DNA of 64,000 nucleotides, taken from Trichomonas tenax (Eukaryota; Parabasalia; Trichomonadida; Trichomonadidae). The stretch lies in NCBI GenBank assembly GCA_023091735.1, contig JALKBU010000189.1:1-64000 (forward strand), given 5' to 3'. Under the pieces are notes generated by a model. The model did no database searches and was not told the origin of the DNA. It saw nothing but the letters and a program-made list of their open reading frames with translations. A program made the position numbers and the translations under genes. Shown one piece after another: positions 8,735-18,223 of this stretch; position 1 is the stretch's first letter, and every line of letters begins with the position of its first letter.

Positions 8735-10624
8735 CTACATTTTCTTCTTCTTTGGGATTTGAAATTCTAAATTGCGTTTGTAGATAGTAAACGCGTTATT
8801 TTGAAATGCAACAGTCCATCTTCCAATGTTTTCATCAATAATATAAGTATCGACAACATTGTGAAGAACATATTCGATTTTAGGAATTAGTTTCTTATTC
8901 TCTTGATCATTTAAAAGCATTCTTACTTCTTCGATTCTTCCTGTGCAATTGAAATTAGCAGAATCGATTAGAGTACCAATACTTGCATATACAACATGTC
9001 CTGAAAGCATTGGCACTAAGCCGAATTCATCTGGTGAAGCTGCAAAGACTGCTTTCTTCGGAACATTCTTACTGATCCATTTGGCAGTCGCAAGAGAGTT
9101 TTTATCGCAGAAAACTTTTGAGCGACCAAAAAGCTTTATAAATCCATAGAAACTTGAAATAATTAAGAAGAAAATCACAATCATAGAGAAGCCAATGTAA
9201 TATCCTTTCTTTTCTTCATCACATTCTTCTGTGATAATCTTATGGAAAAATGCAATAAAAGTGATCGCAACATGTTGAGCACAGATCGGATAAAAGTAAT
9301 TGATGCTGTTCTCTTGCAATATTACGTAGTTTGTATATAATCCAATAATGAATGTAATAATCATAGATATCAATGATGATCTTAGAGTGCTTTCCAAAAA
9401 GAAAACACCAAAAGGAATCAATAATGCAAGTCCAACCCTCTCAAACCACATTCTTAACAATGGGAATGAATTTCCTTCTAATTTGTATTTGTTAACAGTT
9501 TCTCCAAAAGAAATCAATTGAACGTTTGTGCTCCTTGGAATGATGTATTGAAGCAGAGGTAGTGTCCCAGTCGCTCCAAAAGCCATTGCCATGAGAATGA
9601 AAATTAAAGATGATTTCTTTGTGTTGAACTTTTCCGTTTGAGCTAAAAACGCAATCAAATAGACTAAAGCAGACACAAATGTTTGGAATTGCGTTGGAAT
9701 GAGAAGGCCAAGAATTCCTGCTATCAAGCAATACTCGTGTTGCTTTGTGGAAGATTTTTTGCTGTGAAGTAATAAATAAACAATTGTAACGCATAAACTC
9801 AATGCTAACTGTGAAGAACGCATTCCAAACAAGTATTGATATATAGGATGGCACCATTCGATTGTTTTTGCGCCATATGAATGAACAAAATCAACATTAT
9901 GATATGTATGAAGCTCTTTGTCTGCATAATGGTAAATACCAAAGCCGCCGAGGAATAGAATAATAAAAATGCCTGATATCGAATAAATAACGTGATTTGT
10001 TATTTCATATATTGTATGAAAGAAAATGTAACAAATTGATGTGATCAACAACGACGATGGTATAATTAACGCGAAATGTAAGTTACAACCACCACATATC
10101 ATTATCGCAGAATGACAAGCAGTTAACCAATTCGTTCTAGCGATGCATTGATAACAAAAAGGGTGTCTGACTTTGAAGATGTTAACAAATCCACTGTTAA
10201 CACCTTCATAAAACGAATTAATTAATGAGATTTCGTTGATTAAATAAGGAATTGTAGACGGATGAATGCTATTTTTATTAGGTCTGTAGATTTTAAACAA
10301 AATATATAACGATATTGTTAGTGATGTTGCGATTAGTATTAATTTTCTTTTCTCGACCAAAGAAAAATGTATTAATTTCTTTATTAATCGTCTTGTAATT
10401 AAGCTGTAAGTCACGAAGCAGATGCCTCCTGTGTGAATGATTAAGTTAAACTTCGTAAATCCAAGGAATACGCCACATCCGAAAAATATCAGCGTGGAAA
10501 GACCGATTCCTACAGGAATTCCGATCATTATCAGCATTAAGTAGTCGTACTTGTTGCCGAGAATGAGCTTGTTTACTTCGGCACCAAATATTACTTGAGA
10601 AAAGAGAGAAAAAATCCAAAACAT
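8735..10624 (-). CDS. Multi-pass membrane protein, probable GT-C glycosyltransferase
   Basis: This 629-residue protein has roughly ten or more hydrophobic membrane spans, starting with a possible signal anchor (MFWIFSLFSQVIFG), and a soluble C-terminal domain of about 120 residues. Near the start of that domain the text ATAKWISKNVPKKAVFAASP followed by LSGHVVYAS resembles the soluble tail found in polytopic GT-C fold enzymes that use lipid-linked sugars. That family link is an inference from architecture plus this segment; the acidic catalytic loop motif is not clearly recognisable. It would act in the ER or Golgi membrane. A polytopic protein of other function is possible. The C-terminus is very basic (IPKKKKM). 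Confidence 0.6.
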   Translation of the reverse strand: MFWIFSLFSQVIFGAEVNKLILGNKYDYLMLIMIGIPVGIGLSTLIFFGCGVFLGFTKFNLIIHTGGICFVTYSLITRRLIKKLIHFSLVEKRKLILIATSLTISLYILFKIYRPNKNSIHPSTIPYLINEISLINSFYEGVNSGFVNIFKVRHPFCYQCIARTNWLTACHSAIMICGGCNLHFALIIPSSLLITSICYIFFHTIYEITNHVIYSISGIFIILFLGGFGIYHYADKELHTYHNVDFVHSYGAKTIEWCHPIYQYLFGMRSSQLALSLCVTIVYLLLHSKKSSTKQHEYCLIAGILGLLIPTQFQTFVSALVYLIAFLAQTEKFNTKKSSLIFILMAMAFGATGTLPLLQYIIPRSTNVQLISFGETVNKYKLEGNSFPLLRMWFERVGLALLIPFGVFFLESTLRSSLISMIITFIIGLYTNYVILQENSINYFYPICAQHVAITFIAFFHKIITEECDEEKKGYYIGFSMIVIFFLIISSFYGFIKLFGRSKVFCDKNSLATAKWISKNVPKKAVFAASPDEFGLVPMLSGHVVYASIGTLIDSANFNCTGRIEEVRMLLNDQENKKLIPKIEYVLHNVVDTYIIDENIGRWTVAFQNNAFTIYKRNLEFQIPKKKKM

Positions 10625-11024
10625 TTTTTGAAAAATATCATCGAATCAATAAACCATCAATTATTTCACCATATGATATATATTTTTCTTAAATAACTTA
10701 AGATATATCAAATCAAAGACAAATACTATAATATTATAATAAAAATATTCTGTAAATTCATCAATATTAATTAAATTCTATCAAAATTAAAATTATCATA
10801 TCTATATTATGCTAAATACTATTCAATTTCATTCGAATGCTTTTCTTGAACATTCAATGTTTGAAATTTTATAAAATTTCAAATAAAAAAATTGTTTCTC
10901 ACTACGTAAAAATATTATTAGAGCAGAAGTCTGCAATTCATGTGTACCTACAATTTTTATGTATATGAAGTAAATTAATTTGATTGATGAATATTGTTTT
11001 ATAAATCTTAACTCTATATTCGAT
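10625..11024. other. Intergenic, very AT-rich
   Basis: About 400 bases of A/T-dominated spacer between two minus-strand genes. It should contain the promoter of the membrane-protein gene; no initiator or recurrent motif is clear. Confidence 0.4.
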
Positions 11025-11783
11025 TTATTCTTCTTTCACAACAAAACCTAATAAATGCGCTGTTTTCTCCGATAAAATGTCTGCTATTGGAATATCTGAA
11101 GTCGTATCGAATGTTTGACAAACGCTATCACTGTAAATCAACCGCTCGTATGTAGCGAGAATGAGAATGCAATTTCTAATCCTTGGAACGAGAGGATAAG
11201 CATCATCTGTTTCTGGAGAAATCCAAATAGAGCCGTTAAGGCCAAAAACTACATTGAAACGGAGACCAGAGAAAGAAAGGACAACAATATGACTTGGAAC
11301 ACGCTTGACTAAACGAGATGGAACATCAATAACAATTCCATTTTCGAGTTTTTTAGGATGTTGTTCACGAGTATGCAAGAAAACGCCACCTGATATGTTT
11401 TGAACTTCAGCGCAAACTAAATCTCCGACATCGAAATATTGTCTCATATTTCTTTCATCTGTTGTTGTTCTTCTGCGAAGTTCTCCATCAGGCAAAAATA
11501 TTGATGACAAACGAAGGTCAGCTAATGTTGCTGCTCCAATTTGAACTTTCCATCTTTGTTTTTGAATGTTATCAACGCGTCCAACAACGACATCGCCGAC
11601 ATTTGGTGAGTAAATTGAGGTCATTGGGGCAACAGAAACGAGTTGATTAATAATTTTAATGAATCCGCGAACTGTTGCAATAATTTTCCCGTTGGAAGCC
11701 ATAACACCGTTACCAGGCATATATCCTTCGCTGTTTTCAAAAATAACTTCACCAGGTAACACAAATTGATTATCGCCCTCCAT
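11025..11783 (-). CDS. RRP4: Exosome complex subunit Rrp4
   Basis: The 252-residue product matches Rrp4/EXOSC2, an RNA-binding cap subunit of the 3'-5' exosome that feeds RNA into the barrel for processing or decay. The N-terminal domain holds the VLPGEVI opening; an S1 domain spans about residues 60-140 (NVGDVVVGRVDNI, then LRLSSIFLPDGELRRR, a typical Rrp4 segment); LHTRE and a KH-like domain with the Gly-rich FGLNGSIWIS follow. Length agrees with the family. The start is supported by the promoter motifs AAAAGTGCC and GTGTCACTTTTA just upstream. Other decay components, CAF1 and NOT2, also occur in the window but are not adjacent. Confidence 0.93.
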   Translation of the reverse strand: MEGDNQFVLPGEVIFENSEGYMPGNGVMASNGKIIATVRGFIKIINQLVSVAPMTSIYSPNVGDVVVGRVDNIQKQRWKVQIGAATLADLRLSSIFLPDGELRRRTTTDERNMRQYFDVGDLVCAEVQNISGGVFLHTREQHPKKLENGIVIDVPSRLVKRVPSHIVVLSFSGLRFNVVFGLNGSIWISPETDDAYPLVPRIRNCILILATYERLIYSDSVCQTFDTTSDIPIADILSEKTAHLLGFVVKEE

Positions 11784-11797
11784 AGTTAATTTGTCCC

Positions 11798-11837
11798 AAA
11801 AGTGCCAAAAATCTGAAAAAGAATTGTGTCACTTTTA
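11798..11837 (-). promoter_or_regulatory. AAAAGTGNC motif pair before Rrp4
   Basis: AAAAGTGCCAAAA at 11798-11810 and TGTGTCACTTTTA at 11825-11837 lie 15-55 bases upstream of the Rrp4 ATG. Closely related strings precede at least five other genes here. Confidence 0.45.
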
Positions 11838-12137
11838 TGTAAATTGCAGCAAAATTACCCTTCAATTTTCTGATGCTCAATCAGGAGGAACTTTGCAAAG
11901 TTAAAGTGCACCAATCTTCACCGAATTTAGCAAACAAGTTCTCCATGGTCTAAAAATCAACTTCGCTCAATCAAATAACCAGGGATACAATCTATTTCTT
12001 AAAATCAGATTTAGAATTTCTTCATTCACGGTCAAAAGTACGCAGTAATCAATAAATCAAGATGCCAGAGGTATCTTTCTACATCTTTCTCTGTTATATG
12101 GATGGAAGCTATTGTCTCCCTCCCTTTTTATAATCCA

Positions 12138-12177
12138 GCACTACTCGAGTTTTGCTTGTTCAGCAAGCATGTAGTGC
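12138..12177. ncRNA. Nested hairpin in the Rrp4-RRM intergenic region
   Basis: GCACTAC at 12138-12144 pairs with GTAGTGC at 12171-12177, and inside it TGCTTG at 12153-12158 pairs with CAAGCA at 12164-12169 around a 5-base loop. The stretch is less AT-rich than its surroundings. It could be a small structured RNA or a regulatory palindrome; no known RNA family is recognised. Confidence 0.3.
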
Positions 12178-12347
12178 ACGAAATGGTAAACAAGTGAAAG
12201 GTGAAATAAAATTTAGTAAACATTTCGAAATCTAACTTTAAAATATTCAATTTTTGCTTGGCCGCGCAAAATGCAGCAAATTTTCCTCACAAAATTGAAG
12301 GGATTTGTAAAGTTGATGCATTTTGCATAACCGCTACAAAAACCCTT

Positions 12348-12406
12348 AAAAAGTGTCTGAAATAATAAAAGTGTCATTAAAGGTGACATAGATCTAAAAA
12401 GTGTCA
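12348..12406 (+). promoter_or_regulatory. Four AAAGTGTCA-type motifs before the RRM gene
   Basis: GTG cores lie at 12353, 12371, 12383 and 12401, in AAAAAGTGTCT, AAAAGTGTCA, AAAGGTGACA and AAAAGTGTCA. The spacings are 18, 12 and 18 bases. The last copy ends about 50 bases before the ATG. I infer a promoter element. Confidence 0.5.
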
Positions 12407-12454
12407 ATATGGTCAATTTTTTAAACGATTATTTTGTAAATTTAGAAAAAAATT

Positions 12455-13279
12455 ATGTCGCATTATGATGTGGATAGATCAGAGAATAAAACTCTCTTCA
12501 TCCGCAACTTGCCTGTTGACGCTCTCGAAAAACATATCAAAGAAGTATACGAACCATACGGAAATATTCTTTTAGCATTTATCGTTAACACGCGTGGTAC
12601 TGCCAGATCACGCGGTATTGCATTCGTCGAATTTGAAAGGCACGATCAGGCAGAAGCGGCCATGGCTGCAACAAATGGAATGAAGTTTTGGGATAACCAA
12701 ATTCGCGTAGAGTGGGCTAAACCGCTTCCACCTGAAGAAAGAGAAAGAAAACAGAGGCTCACGCAAAGAAAACAGCCACAAGATATGCCTGGAATGATGC
12801 CTCCTCCGCCACTTAATTCACCAAGAGATCCCTATCACGAACCTTATCATGAGCCATACAACGATCCATACCACGAACCAGAGAGAATCATTAGCGACTA
12901 TAGAACTGATGCGAAACCACAGCCAATTATGATCCCACAACAGGGCCCGATCTCGCAGATTCCGGGCAGAGCACAGACACCAATTCAAAACAGAGCACCA
13001 ACGCCGATACAAAGCCGTCCACAAACACCGATTCTTAACAGAGCTCCGACACCAATCAGACCAGAAACTCCACGCGCGCCACCAACACCGTCACCAATTC
13101 AGTCTGAGCCACCTCCAGCAAACGAAAATCTCATAGATTATTCACATTTACTAACAGACAATTTAATCGTGAAAGATATTAAAGAAATAGTGAAACAAAT
13201 ACAATCGAGAGATGAACTGTTAGAAAAAATACTGGGCAAGAAGCCAAAGCGCGATATTGATTCAATTTTTCGTGTATAA
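12455..13279 (+). CDS. RRM RNA-binding protein with Pro-rich repeats
   Basis: This 274-residue protein has one N-terminal RNA recognition motif: RNP2 is LFIRNL at residues 14-19 and RNP1 is RGIAFVEF at 53-60, both with the aromatic residues that stack on RNA. After a basic linker come two low-complexity blocks: DPYHEPYHEPYNDPYHEPE and a run of about six TPIxxRAPTPI repeats. A short helical C-terminal segment follows. The arrangement suits an mRNA-binding or splicing-related protein of the nucleus or cytoplasm; the exact target cannot be told. Four AAAGTGTCA-like motifs precede it. Confidence 0.85.
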   Translation: MSHYDVDRSENKTLFIRNLPVDALEKHIKEVYEPYGNILLAFIVNTRGTARSRGIAFVEFERHDQAEAAMAATNGMKFWDNQIRVEWAKPLPPEERERKQRLTQRKQPQDMPGMMPPPPLNSPRDPYHEPYHEPYNDPYHEPERIISDYRTDAKPQPIMIPQQGPISQIPGRAQTPIQNRAPTPIQSRPQTPILNRAPTPIRPETPRAPPTPSPIQSEPPPANENLIDYSHLLTDNLIVKDIKEIVKQIQSRDELLEKILGKKPKRDIDSIFRV

Positions 13280-13438
13280 TGCTATTTGTAAGTAAATTGT
13301 GTTTTATTTGTTTTCTCATAACCAAGCTCTTCAAATAGCAACTACGAAATCATAAGCATTACCTTCAAAAATAGAAATATTTTGAAAAATATATCTTCGA
13401 AAAAGCTGTTGATTTTAGTACAAACAATAGTAAGTCAT

Positions 13439-13717
13439 TTACTGATCCATGTATTCAAGGATAATCTTCCTCTTTTCTTCAATAGCAGTTGGTGTGTTAT
13501 CGAATAATCTCGCACCAAAGAGCTCGAATAGCTTCTCCATTGTTGGCACATTGCATTGCTTTTCAGTGTGACCGTCTCTTCCGCAGTTTGGGCATTGGAT
13601 TGGTCTCTTGTCTGGATTGACTTCAATTTCTGGATAACCAAGGACGGTTCTGATGTCCTCAGTAACTTTTGGCGAACATGTTGGATCTAACATGTACATA
13701 TCCTTGCTTGCTTTCAT
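13439..13717 (-). CDS. Small CCHC zinc-knuckle protein
   Basis: The 92-residue product carries one zinc knuckle, CPNCGRDGHTEKQC (C-x2-C-x4-H-x4-C), at about residues 42-55. Such knuckles bind single-stranded nucleic acid. The flanks are helical and of mixed charge. It begins at an ATG preceded by AAAAGTGCC-type sequence, which supports it as a real short gene. No retroelement context is seen, so a cellular RNA-binding role is more likely than a Gag remnant. It converges on the RRM gene. Confidence 0.75.
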   Translation of the reverse strand: MKASKDMYMLDPTCSPKVTEDIRTVLGYPEIEVNPDKRPIQCPNCGRDGHTEKQCNVPTMEKLFELFGARLFDNTPTAIEEKRKIILEYMDQ

Positions 13718-13724
13718 TTTCTAG

Positions 13725-14526
13725 TTTTGGCACTTTTCGTTTCGATTTTTTGGCCGATTTGTCATTTTTGACATTTTACGTGTCAAATGATATAAAATCG
13801 CTCTGAAAAAAGGACTTTTTAGATATTAGATAACATATTTTTAGAATATAACTAAATTATTATATATTCCATTATTTAAAACTCACTTTTAGCTAATATT
13901 TAAAGGAAAAAATCAGTTTTGAGAAAATTAAAAACAGAAAATCTGTTTATACATTTTCCTTTTGAATTTTATCTAAGTTTGATGCTGTTACTACAATATC
14001 TAAATCATAACTGCGATATAAAAACATTAGTTATTGATTTCCCATGTACAGGAACTTGTAGGCGTCTTATTTTCACAAGGATATTGAAAAAAGAAATTGT
14101 ATTTTTTAATTTAATAAAGTTATTTATTCGTAGTTAAAGCAGCTTTCATTTGGGTAAGAGCCAGCATAGTTAAAGGGTAAGTTTTGGTATTCCGATTAAT
14201 ATCTAAAAATTGAAGCAGCTAAACTGGACATTAAAGTGACGCATGCAACTCCCTACACTGGAGTTTGCACTGTTGGTATCTGTAGAAACCTAGTTTATGA
14301 TTATGAATTTTGAAGTTTTTATTTCATGAATTTTGTGGAAGATGCTATTGTAAGAAATGTTGCATTGCATATGCTGCTCTAGTGTACAATGTTTTTGATA
14401 TCATTGATTAAAATCGAAGAAATAATGTTGAATGATTTGGTTAATTGAAGTTTTCTTATAAGCGATATTATTGCATGGACTATACAGTTTATATGTCGCT
14501 AACTCATTAAGCGAAATATTTGTTGT
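13725..14526. other. Divergent intergenic region with promoter motifs
   Basis: Near the zinc-knuckle gene this holds TTTTGGCACTTTTCG (13725-13739), TGACATTTT (13769-13777) and TACGTGTCA (13777-13785). AAAGTGACG occurs near 14234, next to a short imperfect hairpin around ACTCC and GGAGT. TCATTA at 14504-14509 can serve as initiator for the B-box gene. The open frame at 13919-14137 has only a TTG start and is not called. Confidence 0.45.
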
Positions 14527-16917
14527 ATGAGCCTAAAATCGACAAAAATATATAAGCGATTTCCGTTTAAAAATGTGTATAAAATGGCGCAAAACTTAAT
14601 CCCTCTGGCTGCACATACAGAGGACTACAACTTTATTGAGTACGAGCTTCAGTTGCAACTTAATGCACCTAAGTTGAGGATCTCTGAATGCTTCGTTCTC
14701 AAGAATCCACACGTTGAAGCTTCATTCATGAACTATTTCAAGACATTGACACCACCAAACGTCGTGGATGTCTTCATACCACTGCCAGAAATCAATCAGT
14801 CTATCTCAGACATCGCTGCAAAAGGCATAGTCGTCAATCCGCAAACAGGTTTAAGATTTAAGGTCAGGACATTTGATATCGACAGACAACAGGAAACAAT
14901 CGAAGTAGTGAGGATTACTGTTGCTCTCGGAAATACTTTGAACTTCCAATCTCCATCGAGTGACTTACAACATTTTGAATTTGCTTTGGATCAACCAACA
15001 AGTGGTGTTCTTCACGCAGGATATCATTCGCTCTGTGTTTCGGACCAGGGTGAGTACATTGTTTTCAATTCCGCACAAATTAAGACTTGCGAATTTATTA
15101 GATTCCACGGGGGCGAATCTTTGGAGCAGCTTAAGGAAGAGGGAGACATCTGCGATCAGTGCGGTGAAGCTCCAGCCACAATCTGGTGTGAAAACGATAA
15201 TGCTAAATTCTGCGACAAATGCGATGCAGAAGCACACAAGTCTCACATTGCTGCTCGCCACCGCAGAATGACACTCGCTGAAGCGAGAGCTTTGATGGAA
15301 TACTGTCCATTCCACAAAGATACACGCGTTGAATATTACTGCACAGAGTGCCAAATGCCTGTTTGTATCCAGTGTAAGATGATTGGAAGCCACTCTAAGG
15401 GACCAGCTGCAAGCCACCCACTCATTCCGATCAAGCAGGCTTACGCAGAAGCTCTTGATGCTGCTTCCAAAGAAGATCCAATCTTCGCAAAGAGAAGGAA
15501 TGAGATCAAGAACAAGACTGAAATTGCTGATCAACGACTTGAAGCTATCCTTCGGAACGAGCGCGATGTTGAGCAGGAGATCATGAGATTAGCAAACGCA
15601 GCAATCGAGCGTGCTAAGCAGCTTGCTGGCGAGAAGATGCTCATTGTTAGATCTGCTAAGACAGAGCTCACGAGAAAGAACAAAGAACTCGATGTTTTGG
15701 CCAAATTCATCGATGTCCAGAAGAAGTATGCTGGTCCTCTTGCTTTCCTTAGTGCTTACGACAGACACTCAATGGTTGTCGCCAACATGAGAGGAACAGA
15801 GGATCTTCCAGAAGACATCATTATCGAAGCCGACTTGACAGTCTTCGGAAAGCTCGATGTTTGCCCAGTTTCTTCAAAGCCTTCTAGACCGATCAGAGAG
15901 TCATTAAGCGCACTCAGAGACAACCAGATCGAAGTAGCTCCACGTGCTATTCCAATCCCAAGACGTGATTCTCCACAGTCCGACATGGCCAACAAATCTG
16001 AGATCTCTAACAAGAGCGACAAAGTTTCTCCACAGAATGCTAAGGCATCTCCAAAGCGTTCATCGTTGACAGCTCAGCCACCAAAGCAACCTGTTGAGGA
16101 GAGCGATGATGAAATCCCAGAGGATGATAACTACAACGTCGAGGAAGAGAGCGATGACGAGCTTCCACCACACAAGAAGAACTTCGATAGCACAGCAAGT
16201 ATGTCGAGTGCCTTCGATAACCCGAAGAAACACCACGACACACCACCACCGACATCAGCACCACTTCCGCCAAGACAGACAATCGTTCCTCAACGTCCAC
16301 CAGTTGACGTCCAGTCACTCGTTGACTTGGCCAGGAAGAAGGAGGCAAAGAACAAGTCAAGAGGCATCGAGTTGACATTCCAGCCATTCGAAGACTCAAA
16401 GATCTTGACAATACCATCACAGGCAACAGCCTTATACTTATGCTTCCCATTCAGGAACGTTCCGCAGACACACCTCTTGTTCAGCACAGAGCGTGATGGA
16501 CGTGACATTGCCAAGATGCATCAGTTGATCGATAACATCGGTATCACATGTTTGCTTGTTAAGAAGGGTGATTTCATCTTCGGTGGCTTCGCTGCTGCCA
16601 AGTGGAACTGTGATGGACGTGCATTCGGCAACGGAAGCAACTCATTCTTGTTCTCCGTTTCCCTCGACGCATACATCCCTTACAGACCACACATCGCTGA
16701 TGCCTGCTCACTCTATGCGACAAAGGATAGCTTGACATTCGGCAAGTACGACTTGGTCTTGTCAGACAACTTCGACTCATGCAGTGCTGTCATCGAGAAC
16801 TCTTACGGCATTGGATTTGAACGCGGAAGCACTGAAGCACAGACATTCCTCGCAGGCGAACCAACATTCGCAGCAGATGTCGTCGAAGTTTGGGGTTTCT
16901 TCACAATCGACCAATAA
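14527..16917 (+). CDS. B-box zinc finger, coiled-coil, TLDc-domain protein
   Basis: This 796-residue protein has a modular build. Residues ~20-200 form a folded domain whose end, EYIVFNSAQIKTCEFIRF, recalls the last strands of PARP-type ADP-ribosyltransferase domains. Two B-box zinc fingers follow: CDQCGEAPATIWCENDNAKF with CDKCDAEAHKSH, then CPFHKDTRVEYYCTECQMPV. Next come an alpha-helical coiled coil, a long Ser/Pro/acidic linker, and a C-terminal TLDc-like domain (LLFSTERDGRDIAKMHQL, FGGFAAAKWN, SFLFSVS, final AxDVVEVWGF). A signalling or scaffold role is inferred. The ATG at 14527 is favoured by the initiator at 14504; an ATG at 14584 is the alternative. Codon use is C-rich in the second half, suggesting good expression. 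Confidence 0.85.
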   Translation: MSLKSTKIYKRFPFKNVYKMAQNLIPLAAHTEDYNFIEYELQLQLNAPKLRISECFVLKNPHVEASFMNYFKTLTPPNVVDVFIPLPEINQSISDIAAKGIVVNPQTGLRFKVRTFDIDRQQETIEVVRITVALGNTLNFQSPSSDLQHFEFALDQPTSGVLHAGYHSLCVSDQGEYIVFNSAQIKTCEFIRFHGGESLEQLKEEGDICDQCGEAPATIWCENDNAKFCDKCDAEAHKSHIAARHRRMTLAEARALMEYCPFHKDTRVEYYCTECQMPVCIQCKMIGSHSKGPAASHPLIPIKQAYAEALDAASKEDPIFAKRRNEIKNKTEIADQRLEAILRNERDVEQEIMRLANAAIERAKQLAGEKMLIVRSAKTELTRKNKELDVLAKFIDVQKKYAGPLAFLSAYDRHSMVVANMRGTEDLPEDIIIEADLTVFGKLDVCPVSSKPSRPIRESLSALRDNQIEVAPRAIPIPRRDSPQSDMANKSEISNKSDKVSPQNAKASPKRSSLTAQPPKQPVEESDDEIPEDDNYNVEEESDDELPPHKKNFDSTASMSSAFDNPKKHHDTPPPTSAPLPPRQTIVPQRPPVDVQSLVDLARKKEAKNKSRGIELTFQPFEDSKILTIPSQATALYLCFPFRNVPQTHLLFSTERDGRDIAKMHQLIDNIGITCLLVKKGDFIFGGFAAAKWNCDGRAFGNGSNSFLFSVSLDAYIPYRPHIADACSLYATKDSLTFGKYDLVLSDNFDSCSAVIENSYGIGFERGSTEAQTFLAGEPTFAADVVEVWGFFTIDQ

Positions 16918-17116
16918 GTGCAAAAATATGTTATTTATATGAATAAAATGTAGCAAATTTATGGACACATCTTCAAAATATGATTTTTTATGATTATTTT
17001 GAAAATTGTAAATATTTAATCAAAATTTGATTTTTTTAGGCCTGGTATCATTTGGATCGTTTGTGGTTGCTTGATGTATATGTTTAGATGATGAAAATAA
17101 AATTACAATATTTTTT

Positions 17117-17935
17117 TTAAACAGTACGCTTACGGACTTCTGAGTGGCGAGGGCGTTTCTTCTGTTCAATGAATGGCGCTCTTTCGTCATTAGCAACTGG
17201 TTTGCTGTTGTAGAGAAGGAGAGTAAGAGCAACCATAGCAGCGATGAAAATGCAGACCATAAGTGTGTTGGATTTTGGATGGTGCTCCATATCTTCCTTA
17301 GAAGGTCTCTCGTAGATGATTGAGTCATCTGACCATTTCTCAGCATCGATTGAAACCTGAATAGGAACGTGGTCTGGAAGGTTTGGTGGAACCTGGCATA
17401 CGAAATATTGTCTGTTTGCCTCGAGGGCGCGAGATGTGATTCCTCCAAAGCGGCAGAAGCCAGAATCGAGGTCACCATCAGAGTCAAATATGAGAGTAAC
17501 GTTGACTTTGCCATCCTTTTCCTCTGAAACGGATCTAACAGAGACTTTGAGCTGTCTACAGAATGTTCCGTTTCCTTCGTATCCATAATAGCACTGGCAT
17601 GTGCCTGGGTACTGGCAGGTCGAATACTGTGAGCATCCTTCGCATTTGTAGCAACCTTGAACAGATCTCGGATTTCCATGTTCGAAACCGGCCATACATT
17701 TGCAGCGGCCTTTCACTTTCTCAGCGTTTGGTCCGCAGATTGGTTTGCCGTTCTTGTCGTATGCTTGCTCGTAATCGTATCCGTATTCGTCGTATCCGTA
17801 AGGATCTCTGCGATATCTGTCGTAATATGAGTCCGGGTTTTCAGCATCGGCGTTGAAGTCTTCGTCGTTATATATTTCTTCTGTCTGAGTGTCACTTGCA
17901 CTAAGAGAAAGGGCTAAAAACAGAGAAAGAAACAT
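17117..17935 (-). CDS. Type I membrane protein with EGF-like cysteines
   Basis: The 272-residue protein begins with a clear signal peptide (MFLSLFLALSLSAS). A Tyr/Asp/Arg-rich acidic stretch follows (YDRYRRDPYGYDEYGYDYEQ), then a cysteine-rich segment at about residues 67-127 with EGF-like spacing (CKCMAGF, GCYKCEGC, CQCYYGYEGNGTFC). A beta-rich extracellular region precedes one membrane helix near residues 225-243 (MVCIFIAAMVALTLLLY) and a basic cytoplasmic tail. It is probably displayed on the cell surface or in the endomembrane system. A ligand or partner cannot be proposed. A long alternative frame in the same DNA is a shadow. Confidence 0.8.
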   Translation of the reverse strand: MFLSLFLALSLSASDTQTEEIYNDEDFNADAENPDSYYDRYRRDPYGYDEYGYDYEQAYDKNGKPICGPNAEKVKGRCKCMAGFEHGNPRSVQGCYKCEGCSQYSTCQYPGTCQCYYGYEGNGTFCRQLKVSVRSVSEEKDGKVNVTLIFDSDGDLDSGFCRFGGITSRALEANRQYFVCQVPPNLPDHVPIQVSIDAEKWSDDSIIYERPSKEDMEHHPKSNTLMVCIFIAAMVALTLLLYNSKPVANDERAPFIEQKKRPRHSEVRKRTV

Positions 17936-18146
17936 TTTGCTTTCTAATTTATGGTCATGTGGTTTTATTGCGTTTTCTACATCTACATCACCATATTAAC
18001 CTATTTCAATCGCAAAATCCCCAGGAAAACAAGTTTTTAAACATTCCAAATTTTAATTCACAAAATCAGCCTTCGAAGATCTTTTCATTGAACTCAAAAT
18101 CACACATAAATGCAATGAATTAATTTTAAAAGAGATTTTAATTTAA

Positions 18147-18220
18147 TTGTCATGTAAAGTTCAAATTATGACATGTAAAAAGAAATTGTAAACTGTTTTA
18201 CATTTTAAAAAAGTGACGCA
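18147..18220 (+). promoter_or_regulatory. Promoter motifs before the LRR gene
   Basis: TGTCATGTA at 18148-18156 and TGACATGTA at 18169-18177 are the reverse complement of the TACATGWCA motif and are exactly 21 bases apart. AAAAAGTGACGC at about 18209-18219 ends within five bases of the ATG. Both recurrent motif classes therefore meet in this one promoter. Confidence 0.55.
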
Positions 18221-18223
18221 AAA

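Noticed and set aside
13919..14137. 72-residue plus-strand ORF
   Set aside because: TTG start and random AT-rich composition.
17020..17679. 219-residue minus-strand ORF overlapping the EGF-like protein gene
   Set aside because: It is an alternative frame of a well-supported signal-peptide and membrane protein and shows no domain pattern.
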